The position numbers and the translations under genes were made by a program. Shown here piece by piece: positions 43,201 to 55,409 of a stretch of 64,000 nt of DNA. Under the pieces are notes generated by a model. It saw only the letters and a program-made list of their open reading frames with translations. It searched no databases and was not told where the DNA came from. Origin of the DNA: Takakia lepidozioides (taxonomy: Eukaryota > Streptophyta > Takakiopsida > Takakiales > Takakiaceae); NCBI GenBank assembly GCA_030704615.1, contig CM060731.1, positions 23,188,001-23,252,000 of the forward strand, written 5' to 3'. Positions within the stretch are counted from its first letter, which is position 1. Each line of letters begins with the position of its first letter.

Positions 43201-46200
43201 TTGAGTATCGCATCTCCACAAGTCACGGTTGGACTTCTCGTATCTGGCTATATGTTTACCCGCCCTCTTACTCTCTACTAGTTTCGGCCATGTATATGTA
43301 TACCAGTTTTCTGCATCTCGATTTTATTCCTCTACCCTAAATTGGCACCTTCCGTGTGAAGATTTTGAGGTGGGATAGAGTTGCACCTATCTCTTTCACA
43401 GATTCTCATCTGATAATGTAGTTATATTGCCATCTGCAGGTTGACTTATAGTTAAGGTCTTATTGGAGAGCAAAGAACAGGTGATTGTCCAGTGTTTGAT
43501 TGTTGGTAACAATGCTGGCTGGTTGGTCTCATAGGTTGAGGCAGTACCGCCTCTGAAGATCTCTATCACTCCCTCGACCAGCACTTTCGCTAGTAAGCTC
43601 TGTCTCCCTGTCGGTTTGAACAGCACGAAGCACTGGCTGCTTGCTACATTTGATTGAGTATAGCACAGGTATAAGAGAAACAAATTTATTACTCCCTTTA
43701 CTTGTTTAAAAAGCTCAGTGAAGTACGCAACCAGAGCTGAAAGATACAAGTCTAATGGACCCTTGTGGCTCTCTGTGGACAAAAATAAAGTTTCTTTCTT
43801 TTTTTCTAAAGTGCTATTCTCCTGCTCAAGACCAATTTGGGAGAACTGCAAAAATTGAACTTGAAGACTCAAGTCTCAAGAAGGTGTTGTGTGGTCAGGC
43901 ATTGCTGCAGGGTCCTTAGCTGCAGTGCTGCTGTCTATTTTCTCGTCTTATTTTCCTTCGATATTGTCGCTGCTCCATACTATCTTCATGAGGACTCGTA
44001 TTTCTTAAGACCAGCAATCAGGATTCAATAATGTGCATGATAACTATTCCATGTCTATTGTACAGTTCAATGGAGCTTTCTCCAAAGGATGACTGTTACT
44101 CACAGGTGGTTACTGGGATGGCCGTGTCACAGATCAGTTGGAGTTGTGTGAGCCCAACTTTGAACCCTCACAGACTCCCCCACAATCCACACCCCAGTCC
44201 GTAAACGTACCCAAACACTCTGTGAAATTATCTCTTCATAGCAGTGGCCTCATCGCAGCAAAGTGCGAGTATAATACGGTGTGTTTCTTTACTGGGTGAG
44301 CATGATCGTTTTTGCAGTCATGTTGCTGACCTTCCATGTTTTCTCAGTGTCTTTACTCCTCTTTAAACCAAGTTCAGATTGTTTTGATGGGGGTGTGACT
44401 TGTTAAAGATGGGTTGGAGCTTCCACGTCTACATGTTCAGTTCGTTGCAGTAGCATACATCAGTCATTGGAAAATCATGAGTGTTGTATTGCTGTATGCA
44501 GCGATTGGTGGCAACCCTACGCTCTATTCCAAAAGCAGATTGGAATCCAAAAGAAAGGTGGTTTGCGCTTCTTCTACCTCTGTATGAAGTGTCCCGTGGC
44601 TATGGGTGTGAGACGTGGTGTACTATAGAGTACTTTGTAAATTTTCCAGGGATTCATGAGAGCACCATCCCCCTCATAAGCTATCGTGTTGCCTACAGGC
44701 TGTGGCTGTTCCCAGTATCATCATTGGAGGAAGCTGAGAAGAGCCTGAGCAGCATCAGTGATCTTCTAGTCACCGTAAGTTCCCCTGTAAGCAAGCAACC
44801 TTGTTCTTTGCAAGGGCAGGCTTACTAGTTATGGTCTCTGGCTCCTTATGCTTTCTGCTTTAGGAGCAGGACCAAGGTCAGATAACAAGACTCTCTTCTT
44901 GTGATTTGCTCTTCTTCCAGGTTTTATCTGGCAAAGGGTGGCTGGGAATGGCTGAGCTTTTTAAGGTATCTGATATATTGGAAGCCACGTTTAAATGTGA
45001 AAGTGTATATTACAAAATAAAGAAGTATTAGCTCTGCTTGCACTGATCCGTTTTTCCTGTTCTTGTCTGCTATCTATCCATGCACTATCAGATTGAAACA
45101 CTAGAGCCGCTAGTACGACGGGCGATTGAAGCCAGTGCATCTGCTTCCAACCTTCAAGGTTCTCCTTGTCCCCCTCTTCTTTCACTTTTTAGTGCAGCAG
45201 TGTTGCCTTTGTTTCTCGATTCTTCCCATTTTTTTCTTCTATTTGTGGGTTGTCTTCCCTCTACTTCCTGTGCCCTAGTAAGCAAGAGGCCAGTGCCACA
45301 ACTATGTACAGCCTTTACCCTGGAGAACTGATGGTGTCTTCCCCATGGAGTCAGTTGTGCACATGCCCAAAGTGGTAAGTGATTGTAGAATGCCTCACTG
45401 TGTAGGAAAGTACAGCACTATTCCATCAGAGCTGGAGTCACAGTTGCTGCCATTTCAACGGGATGGAGTCAAGTAAATTCAGCACCCATCCCTCTCCCTG
45501 TCAATGATACCCTTGGTGCAAATTCTCAACTCTAGTTCTGCCTTAGGCTGCAAGTACAGGGTTAATTAGGGATTCAGGTGTTTCCGTAAAAGAGTTGAAA
45601 ACGCTTGAAGGTTTCAATTCCTACGAGTGAATTATGTACCTTCACATGATGTCCAGGTTTGCGCTGCAGCGCGGCGGCCGTGTACTCATTGGTGATGAAA
45701 TGGGCCTCGGCAAATCTTTGCAGGTACTTCTCAACTGCTGTACTTCTCCTTCTCATCTGGTGTGCGCGCCTCGCTGTGCAAGGGCTGAGGGCAAATTTTA
45801 CTTGAAAAACACTGGACCCAGTCACCTTGTTCTCTTGGCAAATTCACCTTAATATCAGATTGCACATGGCTCAGGGTGTTTAGCTATGGACTATGAGGTT
45901 GAAGACCCTGATTTTCTCTCCAGATCCCAGAATAGAACCTCTCTACTTTCGTGCCTTCTACCTGTGTACCTCTTACCATCAGTGCGCAGCTTGTCTTAAA
46001 TGACTACATAGGCTTTCAGTATGTAATATGCCAGGTTATTGGGGGAGTCTGTTGCTTGAAAATGGTTTCTATCCTAGACTGTCCCTTTTGTTCCCGCTCA
46101 AACTGGGCGCGGGGTCAATGGCCACAAGGCTACGGCAAACAACGTCTTATGAGTACAATCTATCCTAGACTGGAATTTTCTCTCCGAAAATTATTGAGCC

Positions 46201-49200
46201 TGTAGGAAAGTTGATATTTATGAACAGTGCCTTTGCCATTCCCAACCGGGGAACTAAGATATGACTTTGAGACTGACACAAAGCCAGAGATAAGACACAG
46301 TTCATGATTACAACTGTTTATTACTAATGCTGTGTCCCTGGATCGCTGTGTTCTGTTGTGGTTGTGGTGGATGTCCAATCTTTCTGCGTTCATGAAGGCC
46401 TTGGCAGCAACCCTTGTAAACTGTAAGCTGGACTGGATGAAGTTAATATTCATAACTTTCTCTCACAGAATCAATACCTTCTGTCAGGGCCTGAAGGGAG
46501 AGATCTGTTGCATCTCGGGAGAGCCAGTCATACGATTCCTTATACCACACATGCTTTGGTGTGCCAGTCTGAATCCTGTCACAGTTTCTGTGCCCTACTG
46601 CCTGTAATCACATTTCATGTATTTGTGGGCGGGGCAGGCGATCGCTGTGGTATCAAGCTTGAGAGATGAGTGGCCAGTGCTAATTGTGGTGCCATCATCA
46701 TTGCGATTACAGTGGGCAACTGTGAGCTTCACTTGGCCTGTCATGTGTTCTTCGTTTCAAATTTGCGTTCTGCATATCATCCTTCTGATTCAACCAATGG
46801 GTAATCTTGACATCACCGTTTTCCCATGTGGGGTTGCTTGGCCTCTGAAATCATTGCGTTCCCTTCTATTCTGTGACGGGACTGCCAACTCTGGTTTATG
46901 AGCTCACCTGACTGCTTCTCTTTTGTCTGCAGACACTAACGCAATGGCTCAAGATTTGCCCAAAAGATATAACGGTAACAGCCAAATGCCGAAATCTTGT
47001 GCCAAAGTCTATCTAGGGATTAGAATTACATGAAAACTCTGACTGTCAAGTTTTTGAAGCAGAGTCAACCTACACAGTTCATTCTTCAAATTCTGATTCA
47101 AGTGAGCAGCATGTCTGGCATGGCATTGAGGGCTCCTTCACCCTTTCTGTTGCATACAGGTGTTCAGAGTGAAGGCTTTTATGTATGTTGTAAGCAGGGA
47201 AGTGTGCTCCTAGGTACACTATAGGGTGGAAGGGATTGCAATTATCAAATCTTCTTCTTGGTGTGGGATGATACTGCACTGCAGGTGGTATTGTTACAAG
47301 AAGGGAATGTCTACTCTTAGGGACATTCTAGGATGGAAGGGATTGCACTTCCAGTTTTTTCAAGGACTTTTCTTTGTCAAATGTTCTTTACTTAAACGAC
47401 AGAGGTGTGGGGTGATCCTGCAATGCAGGTGGTATTGTCACAATCTAGTGCCTCCAATATAGAGGGCTTCACTATTGTGCAGTCGGCTGGCAAGCAAGCA
47501 GTGCAATTGTACGGGCTGTTCAACATTGTCTCATATGACCTGGTCACTAAGTTTCACCAAAGTATCAGTGCTGCCAAATTCAAAGCACGTTTATTCAACT
47601 TCTGGTTTTTGTCTTTTTAATTTGATTTAGGCCTCTTCCCAAACCGAGCACGGACATTTCAAGCTACTGTGTTGACATGCTGGTCAGGCATCTTATAGTC
47701 AACCCCTTACAAAGAACTTCCCTTCATGCCCATTCACTTGAGGGAGAACCCACACCCGCCCCCACAAAAGAAAAATATATACTATATGTGTATATATATA
47801 TATATAAAAACTTGCTAGAGGGTGTCCCCCTACTCTTTGCCATGAAAGTTGCTGTGCTGTTTGAAGGCTATGTGCTTGCTCAAGAAAAAACTTAGATGCC
47901 AAGGAATGCAGGTTCATGCAGTGAGCAATACAATGGCATTTGGTTTGTGTACGAAGTGAACTTAGTAATCTGCCCTAATCCAGTCCCCAGTCTAATGTTG
48001 TTACCTTGTTATTTGCAGATAATCATTGCGGATGAGGCACACTACTTGAAGAATGCACAGGCAAAGCGCACAAATGCTTGTGTGCCGCTGCTGCAGGTAA
48101 GAGTTATGTGCTCCTTGAGACAGATTTCTTGTTGCATACATGTGGTCACTGCAAGAAGGGTTCAGTCAAGTTTTTTCATCCACAAAATTGTGACTCCCAG
48201 TGGGTGTTGGTGATTTACAGAGAGCAAAGTATGCCTTGCTTCTCACTGGGACACCAGCATTGTCTCGGCCTATTGAATTATTCAAACAGGTATTGCTGAT
48301 TTGTGGGTCTTTGCCCTTGTGAATTGTTCTGTGACACCTGCGTGCCTAAATATATGTCACTGATGGACTATGCATTCCATACAGTGATTTGAGAAGATTA
48401 CATGTAAGCATGTAGACAACTTAGACATGGGTAGATACGCTTTTGATGACAAAGAAGAGGTTGTACTCCGATAATTCAATCAACCGCAGCATGCTTGTAA
48501 ACTAGATGAAGTGTGATGTGGTCTGTCTAGTCACCATTTCAGATACACCCATGCACAGTTGGCGCATTGGAGATGGACGTATGTCTCCCCCATGCTTTAA
48601 ATTAGTGTGAAAGGAGAAAACCTGAGCAAACTTACTCACATACTAGTGTGAGTTGCAAGATATGTAGTGAGTTGATTTTTTATTGTTTCACTTTAGTATT
48701 GTCAACCAATCTCTAGATAAGTATGAGTCTGAGCGACTTTACATCTCCCAATCTAATACCCCTTCTTAGGTGAAACTTGTATGTGCTTAGACTCATTCTG
48801 CCCTCAACAATATGTATTGTAGGGTTCCAATCTTAGATGGATCTTTGACTTTGATCCGTCTGTAAGAAGGACATTTCCTCTTACAAAGGTTTTTTTTTGT
48901 GCAGCTTGAAGCACTTCAACCGGGCGTCTATAAGAGTGTGAAGGAATATGGCAACCGCTATTGCATGGGTGTAGGATTTGCTTGGCCTTCTCTCTTACCC
49001 TCCATTTTTCTTGGTGGATTGTTCTTTTAGCATATCTCAGCTTTTTATAATGCGTCAGATGAGATTGCTATTGACTTTCACTTCTGAGTTTTGGCATTCT
49101 ATGCATAATACCAGGGGAACTTTGGACAGTACCAAGGGGCCACCAATCGTGAAGAACTCCATGCCCTGGTGAAAGCAACTGTCATGATTCGGCGACTAAA

Positions 49201-52200
49201 AAAGGATGTACTTTCACAGCTCCCTCAGAAGCGGCGCCAACAGGTTTCTTGCCCTCCATATTTTGTATGACATGGTTTTTCCTCGGGTTACATCACTTGG
49301 AGCTGGATCCTTTCAGTGGTTATTGACCTTCTTTGTCTGCCTCCCTTCTTGCTGCAGGTCTTTGTTGCTTTGGACGATAAGGGCACCAAACAAATGCGTG
49401 CTCTGTTTTATGAGGCATGCATTACTTCCTTCAACCATTTAGACCTATTTTATGCAGGGTTTACAACTCGCATTCTTCAAAGATAATGAACACTCGTTAA
49501 TCTTCCATTTGCACGGCTTGGTGCAGCATGTGTCTCAACTGGACCTGTAGACCCTCTTGCTCAATGAGTTTGTGTGTGTCTTTTTCTGTTTGGCTACCTA
49601 TCTGATTGTTTACTAGTGTGTTGTTTCTTATTGCTTTCTATCTATGAATGTGTAGATCAACCTGACTCCATGCACAGGGCTCTTGGCCTTATCTGGGGTG
49701 TGTGCCAGCTGGAAGCAATCAAAAGAAACATCAAGGGTTCTTCACAGGATGACTTCGACAAACTCAAGTATGCAGAAAAACAACTTGTCAACAAGGTTCA
49801 AGGGCTGCCCTTCCAAATGTGGTCGAGTATAACGGATAGTCTAGACTTACGTGATAGTCTCATGCAGGTTGTCCTGCATGAGGTCGAATCATCTGATCTG
49901 TGTTTGGATGCTTAGACCAGCACAATGAACTTTTTGGTGGACATAAAATAGAACATCTTGTTAGTGGGAATGGATACATTGAAGCTGGAATTTGAAATTT
50001 CAGATTTACACGGAATCGGCCATTGCCAAGCTGCCAGCCGTCCAGGATTATTTGATGACAATCCTTGAGGTGTGTGGCTACCTTATTCTGGAAAATCCAT
50101 GCAGTTGGTTTAATGGAAGACACTGATCTGTTGAGAAAATGTTTTGAACAGTATAAACATTGTTTAACAAGTGATTGACCTTACCCTCCTTTGATACTGG
50201 GGGGAAGGAACAACACAGCTTTGAAACCTCTGAGCAATGTCCTCCTGTAAACTGAGGAATGGTGGATATCGTCAGTCCAGGCACTCTATACTGAATTTGC
50301 ACACGTTTTATTTTTGATAGCCATCAACTATCAGCCTGGCTCGATGCAGCTGGCAAAGGTCAATAGGCCATAAGTGTAGCTTTGTACCAGTACACGCGTC
50401 TTCTTGAGGTCTATTATATGTATGAATGTCAAGCAATCCCTTTGCCATACCAGTGCTTTATGAGATTGTACTGTGGCAGGCGGATTGTAAATTCCTGATA
50501 TTTGCCCACCATCAAAGCATGCTGGATGGAATTCAGTCTGTGCTCATGGTAGGCAGGCTCTGTCACTTTCATTAGCTGAGCATTCTATGTCTTTCAACTT
50601 GGATTTTATAAGATTGTCATCGAAGTATTCAATGTAAAGATATATTCATGTTCTGAGAAGGTTGAGATTCTTCTTTGCAATTTAGGATGGCCCTATCAAT
50701 TTTCTGTCACTAGGTTGAAATGGCATGTGATTGGGAGCTGAGTGTCAGCTCTTACTAGTCAGGGTGGCATTGGCATGCAGTTAACCTAGCAACCTTATAA
50801 AGGCCTCCTCTCTCTTCTTTGGGAATGTATAAACCACAGAATACCTCTAATTTGCCCTTATTGACTGTTAGTCCATGAGCACTCCTGTGACAAACCAGAT
50901 ATTGCATACTCTATTTCTTGGTGCTTTTGTTTGAGGTGGCTCTTGCTGTAGGACATTGGTAGTAGTTGCTCAGAGCAGCACAGTGTTGGGGCCACTGTCT
51001 TGCTGCTGTTCGAATCAGGCTTTGACCAATATGGTGCTGCATTGTTGTGTAGAAGAAGAAGGTGGGATATATCCGCATCGATGGGGCCACCCCACAAGGA
51101 GCCCGACAAGCATTGGTTACCCGGTTTCAGGAGAATGACAGCATTCGGGCAGCAGTGGTATGCATGATGTAATTTCTGTGGGGTTAGCTGCAATTTGACC
51201 AGTTACTTCCTCTTTCATGGCAAATAATTCATAACTCAGAAGCATTTGCTTGCTTTGTGTAGCCAGTCATTCCTCTAAGGGGGGGATCTGTGATACAAAA
51301 TAAATTCAGGGAAGATGCTAGTACATATGCCCTAAAATTATTAGCTGAGAAACTAATGATGCCAGTGGCATCTTGATGATTGCAGCTTGGGATTCGAGCA
51401 GCAGGTGTGGGATTGACTTTGACAGCAGCGAGTACTGTCATCTTTGCCGAGATGTCCTGGACACCTGGGGATCTTGTTCAGGCAGAGGATCGCGCTCACC
51501 GTATTGGCCAGGTTAGCCTGTACCACAGCTATCTTGACTGGTTGGGTTTCTGTTTGACCTCCTCTTCACTATTATTTGGTAGTAAAATCTAAATTAATCA
51601 TGTGCTTACTTTCTGAGGGGAGAGCCTAGAGTTAGCACCATCCCCCCGTCAGCTCTGTTGTTGCCTGTGATCTGCTGTATTTGTCATTTGAGCCTGGTGA
51701 TCGCAGTAGAGGTGCATCTTAGATGTCAATTGCTAGAAATGGCTTTAGTGGACTAGACATGATTGCTTAACAAGAAATTTGGAAATTGGATTTACAGGAA
51801 TCTTCTGTCAATGTTTATTATCTTCATGCACATGAGACAATCGATGATATCATCTGGTACACCTTTATCTCGTAGAGCCTATAAAACTCACATCATGTCT
51901 GGTATGGAGAATTTCGTGTAGGTGGTTATGTTGGGGATTGCATGAAATGGCAAGTAGCACAATGAGATGTAAGTAATGTGACTGTGCGTGGTAGGGTGGT
52001 AGTGAGGTGCCATTACATTCTAGAATGGTGAAAAGCTCCGCCTATGTGAAATTCTCATTTTGTTCCTGATGTATGGTGATATTACAGGGACACCGTACAG
52101 AACAAACTGGAGAGTCTAAGCCAGGTCTCACCTCTAGTCCCTTGCCATCTAATGTAGACATTAAAGCAGTCTGGATGTTGACTCACATCCAGTTCCATGG

Positions 52201-53001
52201 ATGTCTTCACACTGGCAATTACTCCATGTCCCCTGCTCTCTCGGCTAGTCCATTAAATGCCATTCCTATTCATTTGCAAGATTGAGAAGCTTGACTTTGG
52301 TGCTTTATCAGTGAAATATGCACCACATGTTTGCATCATACTTAGAATGTGTACTAACCCTCTATCATGCCGGCAGCTCTTCTCTTTCAATCTGTGGGGA
52401 CAGTCCTACAACAGCTATTGCTTCTTGCCTTTGGGGGTCCTGCTGGTTTTGGGAAAGATCAGAATGGCAGTTGTCATCTCCAAGGTAGAGAGAGAAGCTC
52501 ACGTAAACCAATGAACACTGGCAGGTGCTAGATGGCCGAGAAGATGTGTTGCATGTGGCTGCTGCTCCTCACCATCTGCTGCCCCAGGGACAGTCCACCT
52601 TGGACTCCTTCCTGCGTACTGGTCCATTGGAATCACTGGAAGATGATGCTCCCCAGCCCCATCTCCATATGCCTCAGGTGCACTCCACCTTGGACTCCTT
52701 CCCATTGGAATCACAGGAAGACTACAGAGGCTTAGAGCACTGTTCTCAATGGGGAGCCATGCCCACGGCTATGCCTGGCCAGCCTGCACTTCTATCTGGA
52801 TATGGTCCTACTTCTGGTGGGTACTCGTCTTGCGCCGCAACACGTCACCTTCCTGAAGAACTCGTTCAAAGTGGGGCAACGGATGAGGAACTAGAGTGCC
52901 TTCAGTTGGCAACCTTGGGAAAGAGATACTCTTCTGAAGCAGGTTCTGCTGGCACTGGCAGCTCAAGCCAGGGAAAAAGGAAAAAACTTTGGGGTATTTG
53001 A
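40291..53001 (+). CDS. SMARCAL1-like SNF2 annealing helicase with three HARP modules (30 exons)
   Basis: I can join 30 exons with every phase consistent (1008 codons): 40291-40572, 41140-41195, 41428-41503, 41791-41854, 41999-42225, 42667-42722, 43152-43227, 44174-44278, 44502-44557, 44699-44774, 44921-44965, 45092-45158, 45406-45472, 45657-45723, 46638-46721, 46933-46974, 47429-47584, 48019-48096, 48221-48289, 48905-48970, 49115-49243, 49358-49414, 49709-49795, 50004-50069, 50480-50548, 51053-51157, 51386-51511, 51798-51856, 52088-52124, 52525-53001. Domains: three HARP repeats (e.g. [20 protein letters not shown]), Walker [11 protein letters not shown], motif [27 protein letters not shown], motif [22 protein letters not shown] and [10 protein letters not shown]. 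The tail has QSTLDSFL, a PCNA-box-like motif. The family rewinds RPA-coated DNA at stalled forks in the nucleus. Two introns (from 47585 and 49415) appear to use GC donors. Confidence 0.93.
47220..47430. repeat. Imperfect tandem duplication ending at an exon acceptor
   Basis: The segment with GGTGGTATTGTTACAAG preceded by GGGATGATACTGCACTGCAG (about 47262-47300) recurs as GGGGTGATCCTGCAATGCAG then GGTGGTATTGTCACAA at 47409-47442, the true exon start. TAGG-TGGAAGGGATTGCA is likewise repeated at 47224 and 47330. The first copy is a decoy acceptor plus a stretch of the following exon. Confidence 0.7.
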
Positions 53002-53922
53002 CCTCTCTCACCTGGAGAAACTCTTTTTTCGATGTACAAATTCCATGTGGGCTGTTGCAGTTGCCTGGTTCTCCTTTTTCAAAACTCGTCTTATGAGAAG
53101 CCATCGTGGGGCCTCCTTCTGTAGCCTGCTAGAGGTGACCTACTGGCTTTCTGTCAATGGCCTGAAAGCTGGACCATACTTGGATAGGGGTACCACCAGG
53201 CTTCGCTTAAGCAAAATAAGCCCATAGTAGCTTAAGCCGAAAAAAAAGGAGAGTCAGCAGGCATGGCTCCAGGCACCAATGTAAGTTATGGCCTGTGTAA
53301 GGTCGTCTGGTCACTCTGGTGTATAAATGATCTCCCTCCCATCTATCTTGGTTGTGAAGTGCTACTCGGTTGCACCCTCTCAAAAACCAAGTGTTGAAAG
53401 TTGTTTTGCAAGGAACAATGTTTACACATGTGCATTAGGAAGCATAACCCATCTGCAGGTTAGCTTGATAACTGAATTGCAGTACTTAGGTCCTTGCCTG
53501 GTATGCCAAAATTCAGATGAATCCAACCGTTTGGTGAAAATGGTCCTTCATAGTTGTTTGCAGGGGGTTCAAACTACTGAAACTACCAAGGAGCTGCAAA
53601 ATCCTAGGCTGTCTCCAAAGTAGGCCATCCCGAAACTTGAAATTGCACAAATCCGTCGACTAGAAACAAACAAACAACAGTCTTTATGTCGGTTTTGTTT
53701 GTGGTAGAATAACAAGGTGGGCTTATTTAAATCCTTTCAAAGTTTTGTGTGCGCCACCGTTTTAAGAGCTGCAAGAAACATTTGTATTCATTTTGCCTGT
53801 GCTTAGCACTGCAGTAGTAAATTCTGCTCCAAATCTGATGTCAATGAAAAAAAAGGCCAACGAAGAGATGTTGCACGCCAAGCAGAAACGATGAATCATA
53901 ACCTGGAGCAATGGTGACGGTC
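53002..53922. other. Intergenic region between convergent genes
   Basis: This region holds the 3' ends of the SMARCAL1-like gene (plus) and the epimerase gene (minus). Frames here are short and not gene-like. Polyadenylation sites could not be assigned. Confidence 0.5.
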
Positions 53923-54108
53923 TTGCGCGGTGCAAACTCAGACTGGGGCAAGAATTTGCTCAGCTGTCCATGAACTGCCTGGCTGTAGCATAACTGGCTC
54001 CAGCTTGGCATTCTCTTGCGCGGTGCAAACTCAGACCGGGGCAAGAATTTGCTCAGCTGTCCATGAGCTGCCTGGCTGTAGCATAACTGGTTCCAGCTTG
54101 GCATTCTC
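53923..54108. repeat. 93-bp tandem duplication at the 3' end of the epimerase gene
   Basis: Two adjacent 93-bp copies (53923-54015 and 54016-54108) differ at only about four positions. The copy at 54016-54108 holds the true C-terminal codons and stop; the other lies in the 3' flank and repeats them in frame. Confidence 0.95.
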
Positions 54109-55119
54109 AACGCAAACAAAATCCTTGTAACAAGCTTCCATTGACAAATGTGGATTCCAGAGCACTCCATCAGTCCATCCATTGTTGCTGATGGAAATAG
54201 TCGTGCCAAGTCCATTGTCTAGTATCACCTTGTTGGGGGTTTGGACGTACATACTGTCCACAAATCCTGGAAAAGTGACAGTTTCCCTTTCTTCTACTCC
54301 CTCGATAGGGTTCTTTGGATCAGACAATGACTTGTTAAGAACCTTGCAGCCTCTAAGGCCTTTCACTGTTACGTCAGAAATAGCTGCCCGAAAATATGTA
54401 TGGAGAGCTGTGGTGAATGAGAATGGCTTATCATCTGTATTTTTCACCACCAGCTCTGTGGTTAGTTGGGAGGGCCACAACACAATCTTAAAAGAGGCCA
54501 CAAAATTGTAATCCCACATGGCCTGACTGTAGCTGCTGGGCTTCAGCTCCAAAATGAGGGTTGCGCTCTCTGTGTCTCCATGTGTGCTTGCAATCTCCCA
54601 TGACACATTCCGGGCAAATCCATGCTGCTGGATAGCTCCAGGGCCAAATTGGGGGAAGCAATGAGGAATGCCTCCACTTATGGGCTTTTGGCCAGTAAAG
54701 ACAGCATCTGGCCTCACAAACAACAAGTCCTTGCCATCACTTGTCTTCCAGGATGTGGTAACACCCCCAAACAAATAAACCTCTGCCTCACTACCATTTG
54801 AAGTTGAAAGTACAACTTTGGGAAGCCCACCCTCTCCACTCTCCACTTTCACGCCCTTGGTTCCAAATTGCTGGTTCAAGCTGTCGGCTTCAGCTGTAGC
54901 CCCAACGGCCTGTGAAGCCCGGGTGCGAGCAGAAGTAGCCGTCGGCCTGGATCGCCGTGTGTGATGGGCCAGAAAAATGGCAGAGTCACAGTGAAATGAG
55001 GTCTTTTTCCACACCAACCCGCACTTCCCTGGCAATGCAGCCTTCCCACAGTCAGCCGGTGCTTGAATATTTGAGGAACACAAGTGCGACACCACGGGAG
55101 AGGCCATAAGCTTAGCCAT
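54031..55119 (-). CDS. Plastid glucose-6-phosphate 1-epimerase, intronless
   Basis: One uninterrupted frame of 362 codons from ATG 55119 to TGA 54031. Residues 1-75 are rich in Ser, Ala, Arg and Lys with few acids (HTRRSRPTATSARTRASQA), typical of a chloroplast transit peptide. The mature part follows the YeaD/D-hexose-6-phosphate mutarotase family: AEVYLFGGVTTSWKTSDGKD then LLFVRPDAVF, KPISGGIPHCFPQFG (catalytic His), HGFARNVSWEI (second His region), FTTALHTYFRAAI, NKVILDNGLGTTISISNNG, VLWNPHLSMEACYKDFVCVE (Glu) and MLQPGSSWTAEQIL. It interconverts alpha and beta anomers of glucose 6-phosphate. The region between WNP and CVE is a little short for the family. The absence of introns contrasts with its 30-exon neighbour; a fixed retrocopy is possible, but the ORF is clean. 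Confidence 0.93.
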   Translation of the reverse strand: MAKLMASPVVSHLCSSNIQAPADCGKAALPGKCGLVWKKTSFHCDSAIFLAHHTRRSRPTATSARTRASQAVGATAEADSLNQQFGTKGVKVESGEGGLPKVVLSTSNGSEAEVYLFGGVTTSWKTSDGKDLLFVRPDAVFTGQKPISGGIPHCFPQFGPGAIQQHGFARNVSWEIASTHGDTESATLILELKPSSYSQAMWDYNFVASFKIVLWPSQLTTELVVKNTDDKPFSFTTALHTYFRAAISDVTVKGLRGCKVLNKSLSDPKNPIEGVEERETVTFPGFVDSMYVQTPNKVILDNGLGTTISISNNGWTDGVLWNPHLSMEACYKDFVCVENAKLEPVMLQPGSSWTAEQILAPV

Positions 55120-55409
55120 CGCTGATCCCTCTCCTCTTGTGTGTCTTCTCGATCTTGTCTGTCACTGTGAGGGCCACAAGGAGCATATCCCTGGGCTCGC
55201 CATCCATTCATCGGTATTGTCATACTTTCATTTATATTAAGTTCGGAGAGAACTACGTTTACCCAACGAGTTTAAGGCAAGCCTGTGAGGTGGTGGGAGG
55301 CTCCCTGCCCTGCCAGTCAAATCTCTCCCCATTGGGAAGGTGGGGAGCGGCACCTCCTGTTCCTCATGCTCCCCACCTTTAGGACCATGTTCTCAAACAT
55401 TCTCCAGTT
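55120..55409. promoter_or_regulatory. Upstream region of the epimerase gene
   Basis: About 290 bases ahead of the start codon form the presumed promoter and 5' UTR. An AT-rich patch around 55220-55250 could hold core promoter elements, but none is clear. Confidence 0.4.

Noticed and set aside
44064-44173. Exon of the SMARCAL1-like gene before 44174
   Set aside because: It contains stops in the needed phase; the acceptor at 44172-44173 fits the preceding exon exactly.
45270-45372. Extra exon of the SMARCAL1-like gene around 45290-45372
   Set aside because: Joining 45158 directly to 45406 is phase-perfect and gives the expected conserved sequence; the extra piece does not match the family.
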